DNA of 64,000 bases from Chrysopilus asiliformis. Taxonomy: Eukaryota > Arthropoda > Insecta > Diptera > Rhagionidae. Position numbers and translations under genes: made by a program. The stretch is from assembly GCA_964034945.1 (NCBI GenBank), contig OZ035962.1:21733530-21797529 (forward strand), written 5' to 3'. The notes under the pieces are model-generated. The model had not been told where the DNA came from and did not search any database. It saw nothing but the letters and a program-made list of their open reading frames with translations. Positions 44,792-58,612 of the stretch are shown here, piece after piece; position 1 is the first letter of the stretch; every line of letters begins with the position of its first letter.

Positions 44792-47700
44792 GAAAATGGT
44801 TGAAACATTTTTACCTCGTTGAAAAAAATTTAATAATACAAAGTTTTATTAATTTTTATCGAACATACAAATTTCCTTCGTATGATTAAAAATATAAAAT
44901 ATTTTAAGTGCGAAATTAATCATTTTTTCAATAAGGATGTACGCAGGAGAAAGTGCTACTTATTTGCAGTTACATATGGAAAATTATCATATCATGCTGC
45001 TTAAATCATGTTGTCCGGAATAAAAAATAATTTATATTACAATAATTAAATATCATATCAAAACGCGGTATGGAACTTTTTTTTAATAAAAAAATAGCGC
45101 TGTGATGGTCCAGCGACTCGTAACAATTTTGATTTTTTTGAATTCCATTATTGATATTCTGTTAATGAATTCTGAAAGATAAATTTGAGCCGAAAAATAT
45201 TGCCGAACAATGTATATGCCTACGTCGTCAAATTTTTCCAAAAGTTTTCAAGAATTTTTCATTCAAAAATTAACAGAAATTTCTCTTTTCATCGTAGAAG
45301 GGTGATTTTAAACTTCTAAATTGATAAAAGTGAAACTTTAATTTTTAAGTGGATTAACTCACATGACCTTAGTGTAACGAATAGTTTATGCGGCCAAAAA
45401 CCGAATACGGAATATTCGCGCAATTTACAGGCCGAATAATCGGTTAATCGGTCACCGAATATTCCGTCAGTCGGTGAATATATCTGTGGTCACAAGTAAT
45501 AAGGGCTTAAGTCGAATTTCTTCATTTTTCAGGAGAAGCATTTTAATATTTATGAAATTTTAACTGTTGGTGGCAAAGGGGTATCAAACCGAATTCAAAA
45601 ACCTATAACTACAAAATGTTATGAAAAATAATCTTTTTACGATTGGTTTAATCTGGTTTATTCAAACTTAATATTTTCGGAGAAATTAAGGATTATTTTA
45701 CTTTAGCCACTCTTTCAAAACTTTTTTATGTCTTAGAAATGGCTACAATCAATGGCTAAAGTCAAGTTAAGCCCCTAAAAACCTATACCCCGATTTGGAA
45801 AAGAGGCCAAAACAGATTTTACCCTGCTCGTTTCGAAAAAGTCAAGAACAAAGAGTGACCTAACTCGACTTAAGCCACTATTCCACGTGCAAAAACGATC
45901 AAATCAATGCAGCTTCTCGCCCATAAGAGTGGATTAAGTCTATACAAAAATATATGGGATCTGACTTTAGACAATTTTTCCAACTACTTTCCTAGTATTT
46001 TTCCTACTATTTTTCTTAGCGTTTTCCTAAAATTTTTCCTTAGATTTGCGCTATTTTTGTTGTTATATGAAACCTTAGGTTATACTGTATTTCGTCAAAA
46101 ATTTGTCACGTATAGAACCGATCATTGGACGAAAAGCAATCACACCAGTGTACTCAAAATGTAGAAAAAATTGATTTATCTAAAACTATGTTTTTCGAGA
46201 TAATCGCTAAAAATTGATTTTTCCTAAAAAGTCACTCTTTGGCGCATTCCTTTTTTGCGATATTACAAAATTCACATTTTACTGGATCCTAATTGGCTAC
46301 CTTGTCCACTTCCTTCGTGGTCACGCCAGTGACAGAAATGTGTGACGTCACTCTAACGAGATCCACCCATTAAATTCTTTGGTTCGAAATTTGATGTCTC
46401 TGGTATGAAATTTGATGTCTCTGGTATGAAATTTGAAGTTTGATACCAATTAATTATGATTTATACCAATGAGAAACCTCGGATGAAATCTCTTAATACT
46501 TTAAAAGAAATAATTTTTACCAAATCTAATGTAAACTAATTGATTTTTAGTTTCCAACTGTATAAATCAAGCGCAGAGATTCAAAATTTTAACACAATGG
46601 GCAATTGTGCTTTTTCACCTTAAGTACATCCTCCTTCACTGTCGAAATAAGTTAAGTTAGGTAGAAATAATCAACGAAGGTGCAGATAAATCTAAAACAA
46701 AATTTCGCTTCGGATCATCAAAAAGGACTAAGGAAGAACTTTGCCAGGAAGACAAAATAAATTCGAATGATGGTGAAATATTCAGGTATATGTATTTCTT
46801 TATAGAATATGTTGTGTGGGTATAAAATTCAACAGATGTTTTCATGAAACCCATGACATATATTTATTACGTCCGTTTATTTCATTTATTTTATTTGTTA
46901 GTAAGTTTGAAAAGCTTTACGTGCTACAGAAACTTTGCTTGATTACATTTTCTACTTTTAAACAAATCTTACTATTAACAGTTGCACAGACCTACATATA
47001 TAGGACCATGGTATGATTGTTAACCATTGGAGTAAGAGTAGCAAAAGAGACTATTGGAATAATTTGGAGTGTGAATGTGAATTGAAATCGAAACAAAGAC
47101 AACCGGAACCAAACCAACTCGAGTGTTTTCGTCGTCCTTGGATTGATATTTTGTGTATTTTCTATAGTTTTGGTCTGACTTCATTAAGAAGTTCATTAAG
47201 GACAGTTCTTAATCCTTGTCGCAATTCATTGGTGTTTCAATGGGACCGAAACCATCCAACAGTGCTAATTTATTTTACTAGGCTTAACATAACTGATATT
47301 AATTAGCACGGATTACTTTAGTTCATTTGCCGAAATCTACTAGGCGGTGGTTGAAACACTAGACTTCGGGGATAGAAGACCAGAAGTTTCTTAGCCAAGA
47401 AAAAAAAAACAAAATTTCTACGTTTCCACCACAAGCCCTACTCGGAACAATGACGATATTTTTTCTACGCAATTCAACTATATAAATATCATTTTGATAC
47501 CTTATAAAGGTCAATCTTGTACACAATTATATATATAAGTATATAAGACATGTGCTACTTAACTATAAATGCTATTTAGATACGGAAAACATTTAACATG
47601 ACGCATAAAGCACATACGAGTATATAAACTATAGAACACCCTATCGAATCAACATTACGTAATTGACTTAATGTAATGTTTCGAGGGAGGAAAATATTCA

Positions 47701-48380
47701 ACTTGATTACGGTCAATACAAATTAGCTGCTGAACAATCTAGTATATATCCAATCTATTGAAGCGCCTTTAGATTGTTAGATACTTAAGCGAAAGTGCCC
47801 CAATAAGATGATGTTAATTCCTGTGAAACTTAGTAGCTAATTCGGAAGCCGGGACTCATATTACATTACATATTTGTATAATCTTTATATATATGTAAAT
47901 GTTCAAGTTCACATAACTATGAGTAAAAGTTTTTTCGAATATAAGGAATCACACAATAATCGTATTCATATGAAGTGTCAGAGTTATTCCAATGGAATTT
48001 GATTAATTACATTACATTAGGGTTAACATTAATTATATTTTGTGTTAAACATATGGTAATGCATAATTCCCGAAAATTCTGTTGCGGAAATGAGAAACGG
48101 AACTTATTATTCACTTTAATTCAACCCACATTATATAACCTTGAAATGTTAACAGTTAATTCAATTGAATCTTAAATATAGCAAAATTCACACCTTTCAA
48201 CATATCCAAGTTTATAACCAGCTGAGATGAAATATATCATGCAATATGAAATGAAAATGTAGTGAAATAAATTCTAAGGAAAAATAACACATGTCTAGGA
48301 TTTTGGTTTTTTCATGCTATTTTATATCACAAAAGTTTTCGCCCGGAAATAATTATAGATTAGAATAAATCTGTGATGAC
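44792..48380. other. No recognised gene
   Basis: AT-rich. At 45400-45475 'gaatattcg' or 'ccgaat' phrases recur in both orientations. At 46380-46440 'ggtatgaaatttgatgtctct' is duplicated. A 97-codon frame at 47013-47306 has unremarkable composition and no recognised domain. Confidence 0.35.
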
Positions 48381-48408
48381 AACCCAAAACGACGGGTATG
48401 CAAGCTAG
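48381..48408 (+). mobile_element. Helitron 3' end scrap
   Basis: 'cccaaaacgacgggtatgcaagCTAG' followed by T is the terminal piece of the Helitron family; nothing recognisable of the element remains upstream. Confidence 0.45.
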
Positions 48409-48490
48409 TATAAAGATAAAAATAATAAAAATTCACACAAATTTCAAATTAGCCCATAATAGGGGATTCGCGCCTATACCTCGCCCGCCT

Positions 48491-48843
48491 TTAACACGTT
48501 GGCTACCATGTGAGTCACCGGTGATCGCAGCGTGTCACCCACAGGGACAATGTGAGTCACCGGTGTACACACACTATTGTCATTACCGTCAGTTTCTCAA
48601 GTTCCATGGTTGAGTGCAGTCGCTCGTGCGGTACAAAGGGGTTTTTTTTTGTGGAGCATATTTCATTTGAAAAATTTGTTGTGGTAAGTTTTTTCCGTTA
48701 TATTTTATTCGATTCGTTCGTTTTTGTCTGTATTGATCTTGTGTTCACTGGTGACTCACATTGTACAGAAATGATTTTTGCATTTTTTCCCAGTGTATAC
48801 TAGCGGAGTAAGCGTTTTTTTTGGCTGGTAGCCAACGTGTTAA
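48491..48843. mobile_element. TTAA-bounded piggyBac-like MITE
   Basis: TTAACACGTTGGCTACCATG at the left and the inverse TTAACACGTTGGCTACCAGC at the right match over 18 bases, with TTAA at both edges (353 bp). The subterminal 'tgtgagtcaccggtg' occurs twice on the left and inverted ('cactggtgactcaca') on the right. Confidence 0.75.
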
Positions 48844-49329
48844 TAGTTACTCCGCCTTGGGCCACGGGTCTGACTTTTCAAAGGGTGAGGTAAATATGTA
48901 TTAATGGGCGAAAATTTATTCCGAACGCTAACCTCTGATGGTGAAAACTGGACCCAAATCCCTTCAGAATTCAGGAGATAGCTGGCGAGGGGTTTACAGA
49001 GAGGGCAGGGAGGTAATTTTAGTTCACGAAAATTTTTCCTGAGGACCGACCTTTCCAATACTGGAAACCGTATCGTATCCAAATCATTTCAGAATTGCAG
49101 GAAATCTCAGGCCAGGGGGTTCACAGAGAGGGGAGGTGGTAGATATATTTTAATATCTAATTGGTTTGTGAAGTTTATTGGGACGTAATGCCTTAAAATA
49201 TTTTTCTTTCAATTGTTTTTGAAGCAACCGTGCTTTGCTTTTGAAAAATTATTTCAGTCGCCTAAATGTCTCTTATTTGGATGTTATCAGACCCGAAATT
49301 ACTTGTGTACAATACACTCAAATCGAAAG

Positions 49330-49740
49330 GTAAATGCTCCCGAATGTTAGCTATAACGGGTACCTTTCATACATTTTTTTTAAAATACATTTTTTTGAAA
49401 ATTTCTCGAAAACTGTGCGCTTTGAGCAAAAAATGAATACAACAAAATTTAAAGGATATAAAATATTCTGCATTTTTTCATTTAACGGGTTTACTTATCT
49501 TAAATTTTTAGTCTTACGAATCAAATACAAAATGACTAAAGATAAAAATAAAAATAATAATTAATTGAAAAAGGCTTTTATAAAAAAATGTGTCAAAAAG
49601 AAAAAAAATAAATTTTTGTCTCTGTGTATCAAAAATAAAAGCGAGATAAAAGAATAAAAAAATAAACCAAAATAAGTAGTTATCTCGCTTTTATTTCTGA
49701 TACACAGCGTCTAAAAAATTATTTTTACTTGATTATACGA
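49330..49740. repeat. Family C fragment and AT-rich hairpin family D
   Basis: 49330-49500 carries family C phrases ('gctataacgggtacc', 'aatttctcgaaaactgtgcgc', 'aaaggatataaaat'). 49540-49720 is a family D copy, with 'aaaataaaagcgagataaaag' and its inverse flanking an AT-rich loop, ending 'ctgatacacagcgtc'. Confidence 0.55.
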
Positions 49741-49926
49741 TGTTTGTGTGTTTTTCTGTTTGTCTGTCTGTTTGTTTGTCTATTTGTCTGTTTGAAACCA
49801 TGCATTTTTCAGCAATCTTATGTATGAGAAGAGTTGGAGACAATAAAATTTCCTACGTTGCGTATCTCAATCCGTTATCGAGATATATCGTTATCTCAAA
49901 AAATGAGATGAATTGAAGAGAATAAT

Positions 49927-50363
49927 AGGGCTATTCACTCTTTATCGTAGTTGATCGTAAACTCGTAAAATCATAGAATCGTAAATAAAATCGTAGTTTT
50001 TTGACAGTTCTCCATACAAATTTTTTTACGACGAAAACTACAATCTACCACACCCGAAGGTATGGTAAAATCGTAGTTTTTGTCGTACTTCTAATAAAGT
50101 GAGGTTAAGGCAAGTTTTGTGACATGTCAACTCTAAAATGGACATTGGAAAAGTAAGTAAATTAAAGTATTTATATGATTTAGTATAAATTAAGAGTTAA
50201 AAAAGGCTTTAAACAATTTAGGTAAAGAAAATAAATAAAAGAGTCAAAATTTTACTACAAAACCCACAACCTCTAGTAAAGCGCTGCTCACGCTTCGTTG
50301 TACTTTTCCATCGTACAGTACAATCTACGATTTTACTATCTACGATCAAGAGTGAATTGCCCT
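49927..50363. mobile_element. TIR element with AGGGCTATTCACTCTTTATC ends
   Basis: AGGGCTATTCACTCTTTATCGTAG at the left and its inverse near the right end (CTACGATCAAGAGTGAATTGCCCT) agree at most positions. AAT stands on both sides, a possible 3-bp duplication. The interior repeats 'atcgtag' / 'ctacgat' many times in both orientations. 437 bp, non-coding. Confidence 0.6.
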
Positions 50364-52640
50364 AATGTTTGTCACAATTTTGACTTTCGCTGTTATCCGC
50401 TATCTTTTAATGTTTTGAGTTATTTTCGTTAAAATTTGCTTTCAAATATTTTTCTTTTTAGAACATTTTTTTAAATAAAATCATTTTTTATTATGAGGAC
50501 ACGTACATATTTCGCTAAACGACCAGTATTTAGCATTATTTTAATAAAGTTTAATATTTAAAAGTCATATCAGAATAGTATTACAGACCAAATAATTTAT
50601 TTGCCAATTCAAAAGCTATACTTATACTTTGAAATTCGTTCTTTTGAATTAATATAATAAATTGGACTTTTGTATCAATTCTATGAAAATTTCTAGATTT
50701 CATTATTCAAATATTTCTTCGAAATATATTACGAGAATTCGTTTCTTTTCAGGAATTGTTCGTTTCATGATCTTGTTAAAATTTCTATCTACAGATGTAT
50801 TTCTGAAAAGCAAATTTATTCCTTCTGAAGAAGTTCTCGTGGAACCAATCGAAGCTGTGTTTAAGTACCATTTACAAACAATTTGCATAGCACTTTCGGT
50901 GTAATAAAACATCACTGAAATTTAAAAATAGGTAGAATTATGAGAAGTGGGAATTTCCATAAAATCCTTCTAAGGCCGGCTCCACCCACGCGGCAAGTGT
51001 TTTTAGAACCTCGAATAAGGCAGATAATGTGTGCACCTTGGCGACGCGACAGTACAAAATAACTGTAGTGGTATAAAGAAATAAATCCTCCATGATAAAA
51101 TCAATTTATGTAAAATTGAATATTTTATATAATTTATTGCGACCCATTAAAGAGATATTTCTCAATCAAGCTGAGAGTCGTGTGAAACCTATTATGGTTA
51201 CATAAACCTAAAAAAAAATACAAATATTAAAGGTTCATGTTTCCCTTACCCATAATAATTGAAGGCAATCTAGTTAATAATAATGGGATTTCAGGAGTTT
51301 AGTGAAGCGAAAGTGAAACCCTGAATGACTTGCGGTTAATGTGTGAAAACCAAAAGTTCACACGCCAAGGATAAGCTTCTAATTAGTTCTCAGAACACCG
51401 CAAAGTTAATATTGGTTTAGGTAGCCATCATTTTCGGGTCTTTTGACTTTATGGTCTTATCTTTGACTTTATGTGGAATTTAATAGAATATGTAATTTAG
51501 AAATGACTAATGACAAAAATATTATAGAAAATTCTAGGTTTATTTTCTTTTAGGAAATTCTATCTTTATCCGATATCCAATTATGACACGTTCCTGTTAA
51601 TAGTCACGCAATTTTCGTGGCTGTGGCCAGATTTTCGTCCAGTACATTATTTTTTTTATTAATTACAGGTAACAGTAGGAACGGTTCTGACGTCATATTT
51701 AGTATGAGTTTAACATACTATTTTGTAACAATTGCTAGTCGCTATTAATTTTTAGTATTAATGTTGCGACTTGATTTCAAGTTCACCGACTCCTCCATTT
51801 GCCCACGTGCCGCTTAATTAATGCAGTTAAAGTTTTAACATGTGGCTGTTGTAAAGGAAGTCGTTTACTATTTCTTTAATAAATTCAGCACGCGCCTATA
51901 AAATTGTGACTCGTAATCGTAACCAATTAACAACAGATTTTTTTTCGCATACCTTATACAAAATTGTGATTTTGCGCTTTTTCTACCACTGAAACTTAGA
52001 ACTTAATAGAAGTAACACATATCGCATGGATTGAATTGACAAAAATTCTCCAAATATTCTGAAAATGAATGATAAGATATTGTTTACACCATAAAATAGT
52101 ATTGCAAGTCAGTTGCATGGCTTATCAGTGTAAAAATATTAGCAAGTAAATTGAAAAGCCATTAGTTTGTAGTAAAACTTCATTTAACTTATTCATACAC
52201 CAAAATTGAATAAAAAATAAGGATTTTCACAAATGTTTTTAAGGTAAGTACGATAACACTGAATTTTTTCTTTGCCGAGTACTCGCAAATCACAGATAGA
52301 AATGATTCTGCGCTATTTCCACAGAACTAAAAAAAACTCACAGAATTCGTCGCAGAAGTAAGAAGCGAGGGACCTTGAACAAAAGTCGCAAAAATTATCG
52401 TAGAACTGTTTCCATTGAGGCGAGAAGTAATATTCCTGCGAGAAAATCATTCCGCATACAATTCTAAAACTGATAAATAGTAAAAACTGTTTAAAAAAGG
52501 ACCGTTTAGTTGGGATCCTAATTGGATCGGAGTATGCATTTTTCCAGGGAGGCCAAAAGTTTTGAAAATTGTATATGCTGCTACAGAACATGTTTTCAAG
52601 AGATCGATATCTTTTACCGTTATCGAGATATTTCAGATTT
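50364..52640. other. No recognised gene
   Basis: AT-rich; overlapping two-strand open frames at 50662-50915 and a 120-codon minus-strand frame at 52313-52675 show no motif. No inverted ends found. Confidence 0.35.
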
Positions 52641-52819
52641 TGTTTCACTCGGGGGTTTTCGGGGTCGATGATCACGAATCTGGTGTTAGACTAATTCGCA
52701 ACGGAGAGTCATGCAAGGATAAGATTTTTCTCAAAAGTTTTTAGGTTCTTTCCGGTTTTCTTCGTATTCTAAAACTTATACAAAAAACTTAACCCCGCAA
52801 CGACGGGTATGCAAGCTAG
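52641..52819 (+). mobile_element. Helitron, 5'-truncated
   Basis: One internal unit ('cggggtcgatgatcacgaatctgg', 'atgcaaggataag') is followed by 'cttatacaaaaaacttaac', the hairpin CCCGCAACGACGGG and CTAG|T. The 5' side is lost in family C-like sequence ('cgttatcgagatat'). Confidence 0.65.
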
Positions 52820-54201
52820 TCATATATGAACTACTATTTTATTCGTCGGATTATAGTGTAAATTCTGTACAAACATAAATTTTTTATAAGAAAGTCATGT
52901 GTTGTTCACACCAGATATTTTTCAATCTAAGCCTTTTATATGCGGTATCCCAAACAGGAGTACATCACAATCTATAATTTAGTTCCAACTCGACATACTA
53001 AAACACTAGTATTTTTACAATACATATAAAATTTGTAGTGTGGTTAATTTCATACATTTTTTATGACTTTCTTTCTAAATTTATACAAAAAAAAACCTAA
53101 TAAATAAATAATAACCTAAAAACTCGTTGTTAAAGCTGAAAATATGTGTTTTTTTTTTCTTTTCTGATAGCGAATTTACGCAGTTCCATTGAAAAGCTTT
53201 AAATATTAAAATCGCCATAAAAAGTCATAAAATCCTCTTCTTGCTTTTCAATGGGACGCCATAAACGGAAAGCATTTTCCGGAAAATTTTTAAATAAGCT
53301 TTTGTCAAGCAAAAGAAGTAAGAAAGCAAATGTGCACTTCAGACTTATCGACGTCTAACCGGGAGATGTTTTTCTTGAATGAAGAAGTTTTCGGGCTTGC
53401 TTGAAAAACTTTGTCTTCCGCCGCGTCGTTAGAGTTAAAAAGTATATGTAGCTATATTATGACAACGACTAGCCCTATGACCCACTTTAATCCCTCCGTC
53501 CACATAAATTCTCTTCTAAATCCTTGTGTGCATGAAAAATTGAGTATCCCTAAGCAAAGTTCCAACAATTATAGTATTAATCACTTTCTTTTGTTCAGTT
53601 GCTGATGATGTAAGCGTCCGCCGCGCATAATTTATTTTGTTTAATTGAAATATCGTCGAGGTAATTGATGCCTGGAATATCAATAATACACCTGTTAAGT
53701 TCTGATGGCAATAAATTAATTTTGACTTCATTGAAACACTTCGATTATGTCTATATTTATCGCCTATTTATAAAAATTAATCACTGGTGACATTTTGCTT
53801 CGCTGATGCCAAGAGCAAGTGTCCATTACTTTTTGAAAACTTCCCATAATTCATTCACGCGTGTATAAAGTCATTGCAAATATTTCAAAGTACAATTGAT
53901 TTTTCAAAGTATAAAAGAGACCGCTCAATTTAATTTTTAACAAATTAATAAACTAAACTTCGCCGCGGGTTACATTCTTTATTGATATAGCATGCAGTTT
54001 GAAATTGAGCTATCCTATAGCCATTAATTAATTAGTGGCAATTTGTTAAATAATTTTATCATCCGCTTTGGCCGAATTTTTAAGTTGGACTGCGACGGAA
54101 TTTGTATTTTAACAGTAAAAACGTTTTTGTCTCTACAATAAAAAAAATGTTATACACAATAATTAAAATCGTCATGCAAACAAGCATATGCTTTTTGATA
54201 T
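52820..54201. other. No recognised gene
   Basis: AT-rich with scattered short frames, none with splice sites or recognised motifs. Confidence 0.35.
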
Positions 54202-54375
54202 ACAGTAGAATCCCGATAATTCGTACCCCGATAATTCGTATATCCCGCTAATTCGTATGAATTTGCTGGTCCCTTGAAAAAAATCCCGATAATTCGTACC
54301 CCGATAATTCGTATATCCCGCTAATTCGTATGAATTTGCTGGTCCCTTGAAATACGAATTATCGGGATTCTACTG
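54202..54375. mobile_element. 174-bp pogo/Tigger-like MITE with TA duplication
   Basis: CAGTAGAATCCCGATAATTC at the left and its exact inverse at the right, with TA on both sides (54200-54201 and 54376-54377). CAG-starting ends plus a TA duplication are the pogo/Tigger pattern. The interior is two direct copies of a ~72-bp unit containing the end sequence plus 'gaatttgctggtcccttgaa'. Confidence 0.8.
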
Positions 54376-55309
54376 TATTATACAAATTTTTAATATTTTC
54401 ATATTACATTTCTGCTAAAGATATAATTATTTCTATGACTTCATATTTGTCATTGAAATTTAAAATCATTTTCTTCTGGCTTTAAAATTGAAAGAACCAT
54501 GCAAGAAATAGCGTTTTTCGTGCCCCTGGGTTAACTTTTGAACCCGTGTAGTTTTCATTTTGGTTCAGGACTTTTTGGAAAGGGCACAGTTTCTAGTTTC
54601 ATCCATATATGGCTTCAAGAGCCACCGGATTGCAGGGAGATGGTGAGGGGTTAATGAAATTTCTCGTGAATGCATGCATGATTTCTGTGAAAAATCATTT
54701 GATAAAAGTCTGTTACATGACAAATTTCAATTTCCTACATCAATTAGTTCTCGATTTTTCAAAAAATATTTTTGTTTGAAAAAATTCAACATCATACCCA
54801 ATTATAGTTATCATATATGAGGTTTGATTATGTTAGAAATATATCATCTCATCGTTAGGTGGTTTTTTTTACATCTAAAAGTCTATACAAAAATATGTTC
54901 ATTTTAATTTAAGCTTAATTAAATTCAAAATCAGTCATCGTAAATTCAATTTATTGAAACACCGAATCGTTGAAAGAGTGCTCATTTTCAAATTTATTTA
55001 TATCATAACACCCGCCATTTGTTTAATTCATTAAAAACAACTACTTCACCGAAAAGCTTAATTGTTGACGAAACCTCAATTTATTTCAATTATTATAAAC
55101 GTATTTGTGGTTTACCTATTATGGATGCGATAATTAGTTTTGGTATCATTTTCTATCAATCTATCAAATTTCAACCACATGGTTTACATTTGCAACTAAT
55201 TTTTCATCACGTGAAATTTCCTGCAAATTCTCAACAAACACATAAGGACAGCTAAAATTGCCAGTGGGCAATCGTCAAATACAAAATTTTGACAGACAGA
55301 CAAAATTTT

Positions 55310-55765
55310 AGACAAAATTTTTATGAAAAAATCTATTTGTATGGGAAAGCGGGGAAGGATTGGTCCGATTGGATTTTAATGTATGGAACAGTTATGTAAA
55401 ATCACATTTCAAACACAATTCGTCTTTAAAAATTTTTTCGATCCTATGCGACGTTTTCGAGAAAATAGAAAAAAACAGTATAGGATTTTAATGTATGGAT
55501 AAGTTGTGCAAAATCTTGTTCTAAGCACATTTTACCTACATAAATTTTTCAATACCGTTTTTAAGAAAATTTAAAAAAAAACTGTTTCGTTTGTATGGGG
55601 GAGGGGGGGGGGGATGGTCCAATTTGGCCCGTTCAGGAACTCAGCCATGCCATGTACGGGATCAGCAACTATAAATCTCTAGTTCAATTCTTGCGAGAAT
55701 TATGGTGTTCGCAGACAGGCAGACGGACAGGCATGGGGAAATCAAAACCGGGCATGGGGAAATCA
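55310..55765 (+). repeat. Repeat family B, copy
   Basis: It carries 'ggattttaatgtatgg', 'cgttttcgagaaaatag', 'tttgtatgggggaggg' and 'aactataaatctctagttcaattcttgcg', a short 'caggcagacggacaggcatgggg' array and 'gaaatcaaaaccg', in the same order as 4240-5140. Confidence 0.6.
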
Positions 55766-55779
55766 ATATATCGGGTCTT

Positions 55780-56199
55780 TCAATAAGGACATAACAATTT
55801 TGTATTTAAATAAAACGCAGAATAATTGAGATATCGGGATGAAATTTCTTCCAGGTGTAGTGGACATGTTGCATTTAAGTATGAAATTCGATCTAATTCA
55901 TATGGCCACCGCGAGCACGTTTGCAGATTGGTTCTTTGGAGCCAATTTTCCACCACTCTTCCACCCATATCGGCCGGAACGTTGGCAATTTCGCGTTCGA
56001 TATTGTTCCTGAGCTCCTCTAACGTTGTTGGCTTGTTGGCATAAACCAACGACTTAACATAACCCCATAAAAAGAAATCCATCAGCGTTAAATCGCATGA
56101 GCGAGGTGGCCATTCGACCGGACCATTTCTCGAGATTACACGATTACCGAACTTTTCCTTCAATAGATCAATTGTTTGACTAGCTGTGTGGCATGTAAA
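55780..56199 (-). pseudogene. mariner-type transposase, C-terminal fragment
   Basis: The minus strand is open from 56199 to 55780, about 139 codons. It starts within TCHTASQTIDLLKEKFG, just after where the second catalytic aspartate should be. It continues with a tryptophan-proline-proline motif and PRSCDLTLMDFFLWGYVKS, matching the DLxPxDFxLW block that holds the third catalytic acid in Tc1/mariner transposases, then a helical tail (VYANKPTTLEELRNNIEREI). The proline usual before the last aspartate is changed (LTLMD). The N-terminal two thirds are absent, so it is not functional. A different lineage of the same superfamily lies at 58613-58956. Confidence 0.8.
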
Positions 56200-56759
56200 C
56201 CTAAAAAAACCCTTAAAAATAAAAAAATGTGAACCTTGACTGACGTTTTAGCATTGCCAGATCAAAAAAAAAGTTTTAAGGTGCGTTTTTATTAAAATAC
56301 AAAGAATAAGCTTAGACTTAACACATATTCTGATTAAAATTCCTCGCCTTAATTTCTCTTTTTTTTCATTTCAATTTTGATTTGACACATAACAGACCAA
56401 TATTAATTTAATAAATATATCTATGAAATAATAACAATAGCCTTATGAATTTAGTGTCAATAATAATTATGAAAGTTTCGCGGTTTGGCAAAATCCCAAG
56501 CTCATTATATTTGTTCTTCCATGAATATGTGTTGTCAGTTTATTATGAACTTTCATTCCAATTAAGGATTATCTAGAATATTAATGATAGCAGAATATCG
56601 TTCCTCCGATTTTGTGATTAAAATGTTAATTATTAGACGAAAAATTAAGCATCTCATTTATTTTAAAGACAATTATGTATAATTTTTATATTTTTGTGAA
56701 CTTTTGATATTGCGAAACTTTTGAAACAGGACCTAAACACATTAACAGAAAATACTTTA
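56200..56759. other. No recognised feature
   Basis: AT-rich flank of the mariner fragment; its missing upstream part is not here. Confidence 0.4.
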
Positions 56760-57245
56760 CGACTGATAAAAAAAACAGTTTTTGTTGGTCTGTGCGTTGT
56801 TCATATCTTCGTAGTTTTCTATTAACTTTTGAAAAAGTAACGTTAATTATAATTGGTATCTCTTATACCATTTTCTCAAAATTTATTTCTCAAAACCTAT
56901 GCACTTTTGGTAAATAATAAATACAAAAAAATTTAAAGGACATAAAAGATATAAAATGGTATACATTCTGTAACGGTTTTTTTTTGTATCTCTAACGGTT
57001 CTCAAGATACTTGAACAAGGTTAAGTTTTTGAAAATCTCTCTAAAATTACACGCTTTTATGAAAAAACGCATAAAACAAATTATAAGGAAATCAAATTTT
57101 CCATATTTTTTGTTTTAACTGTTTCTACGTATCTCTAACGGTTCTCAATATACTTAAAAAGATAAAGTTTGTATACCCGTATGGTGAAACCAAAGGCTAT
57201 ATTAGATTTGCCTTACCGATTGTAACGCCAAAATCCCGGTTCCAA
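56760..57245. repeat. Family C copy abutting a mini-me/DINE-1-like end
   Basis: 56760-57170 shows family C phrases ('ttaacttttgaaaaagtaacgtta', 'ggttctcaagatacttgaa'). At 57174 it changes to ATACCCGTATGGTGAAACC...'tgccttaccgattgtaacgccaa', the right end of a minus-strand mini-me/DINE-1-like copy, truncated after about 70 bases. Confidence 0.6.
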
Positions 57246-58612
57246 TTGGACGTGTGTAATAAAAAATCAAGCCCTAAATCGTGATGTTCTTTTGTGCCGA
57301 TAAAACTTTTGCAGAATTTTAAAGATAATCCATAAAGCTTTAAAAATCACTTGAAATCAATATTAAGGTTTTCCGAAAAACCATTTTTCAACTTGCAACA
57401 TTAATTCCGATCTATAGCTAATAATACAAGCAGAAATCAAGAAATTTCAAAGAAAACTGTTTTGGAATGTAATCAAATATTCTCAGTACGATTTTCAATA
57501 AATTTAACGCATGCAGAATTAAATAAATCCCGTCGGAGGGAGCAAACAGACGACATCGAATTAAAATCGAATCATCCACCCCGATTTGTGACAAAGTTAA
57601 ACCCTCAGCCAGTTACTCTTTAGTTGCTCGTGGTTCAAAACCAAAACCATCCCCAAATCAAGTCCATTGGAAATAGAAAGACTTTGCAGCAAAAACGCTA
57701 TCAGTGGAATTTTTCAAAAGGACCGATAGCCGAGGACGTGTCGAAATTTTTCAGATTTACATCCCGTACCTATCGACACGGAGGTGGTATTACAGCAACG
57801 AAGTCTCCAAATATTCATTAATCACAACTGATTGTGATTGATAATCTATATGGCATTCTTATCAAGTCACCAGTACCTCAACCACTCCTTTCCGCTTTCG
57901 CGATAACTTCCTGGTGAGTTTTGGTAGGAGAAATTTTCCAAATACAAGCTGCCGTACTAGGTATACAATCGCTGAATCATTATAATCATTACTATCGCGT
58001 CATCATTTAATCCAGAATATACTCAGCTCGAATTTCTCACCAAAAGTTTTTCCCAAACCAGATATCATCGCATAAATAATGTTTTCATCGATATACATAT
58101 GCGTATGTAAATATAGAGAGAGCTAGGTTCGAAGAGTTTACTATAAATCTTTATCGATTTTCCTGCGGTATCCCAAACTAATCTCCTTGTAGACAGAATG
58201 ATACTAATCGCTTATAATCCAAAACAATAGGCGATTGTCTGTGAAAGATATTTTTTATCGTATTACGTGGGCTCAAATAGAATATTGTTTGACCATATCT
58301 GTCACATATTGTTGAGAAAATTATGCTCATAATTGAGAATTTCGTATAATCTGTCATAATGAAACATGAGATGAAACATATGTGACTTGAGATTTAAGAA
58401 TTTGTCTTATGGGAAATTCATTCTGACTGAATTGCCTTAAAATAAGTTAATGAATTTAATATTTCTTGATAAATTTCGGAACTTTGTTTGGAATTTAAAA
58501 TTCTAGAATTTTGTAAATTTCTGTAATGCCACGAATTTTAGTTGTAGTTAGAAAGGGGGCTTTTTTTGTGTGACAAATCTATCGATAAGGATAGCTGTCA
58601 TCTGTCAAAATG
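57246..58612. other. No recognised gene
   Basis: AT-rich; no inverted ends or exons were supportable. Confidence 0.35.

Noticed and set aside
52313..52675. 120-codon minus-strand frame with many aromatic residues
   Set aside because: It overlaps the family C-like and Helitron boundary at its upstream end, and has no recognised domain or splice support.
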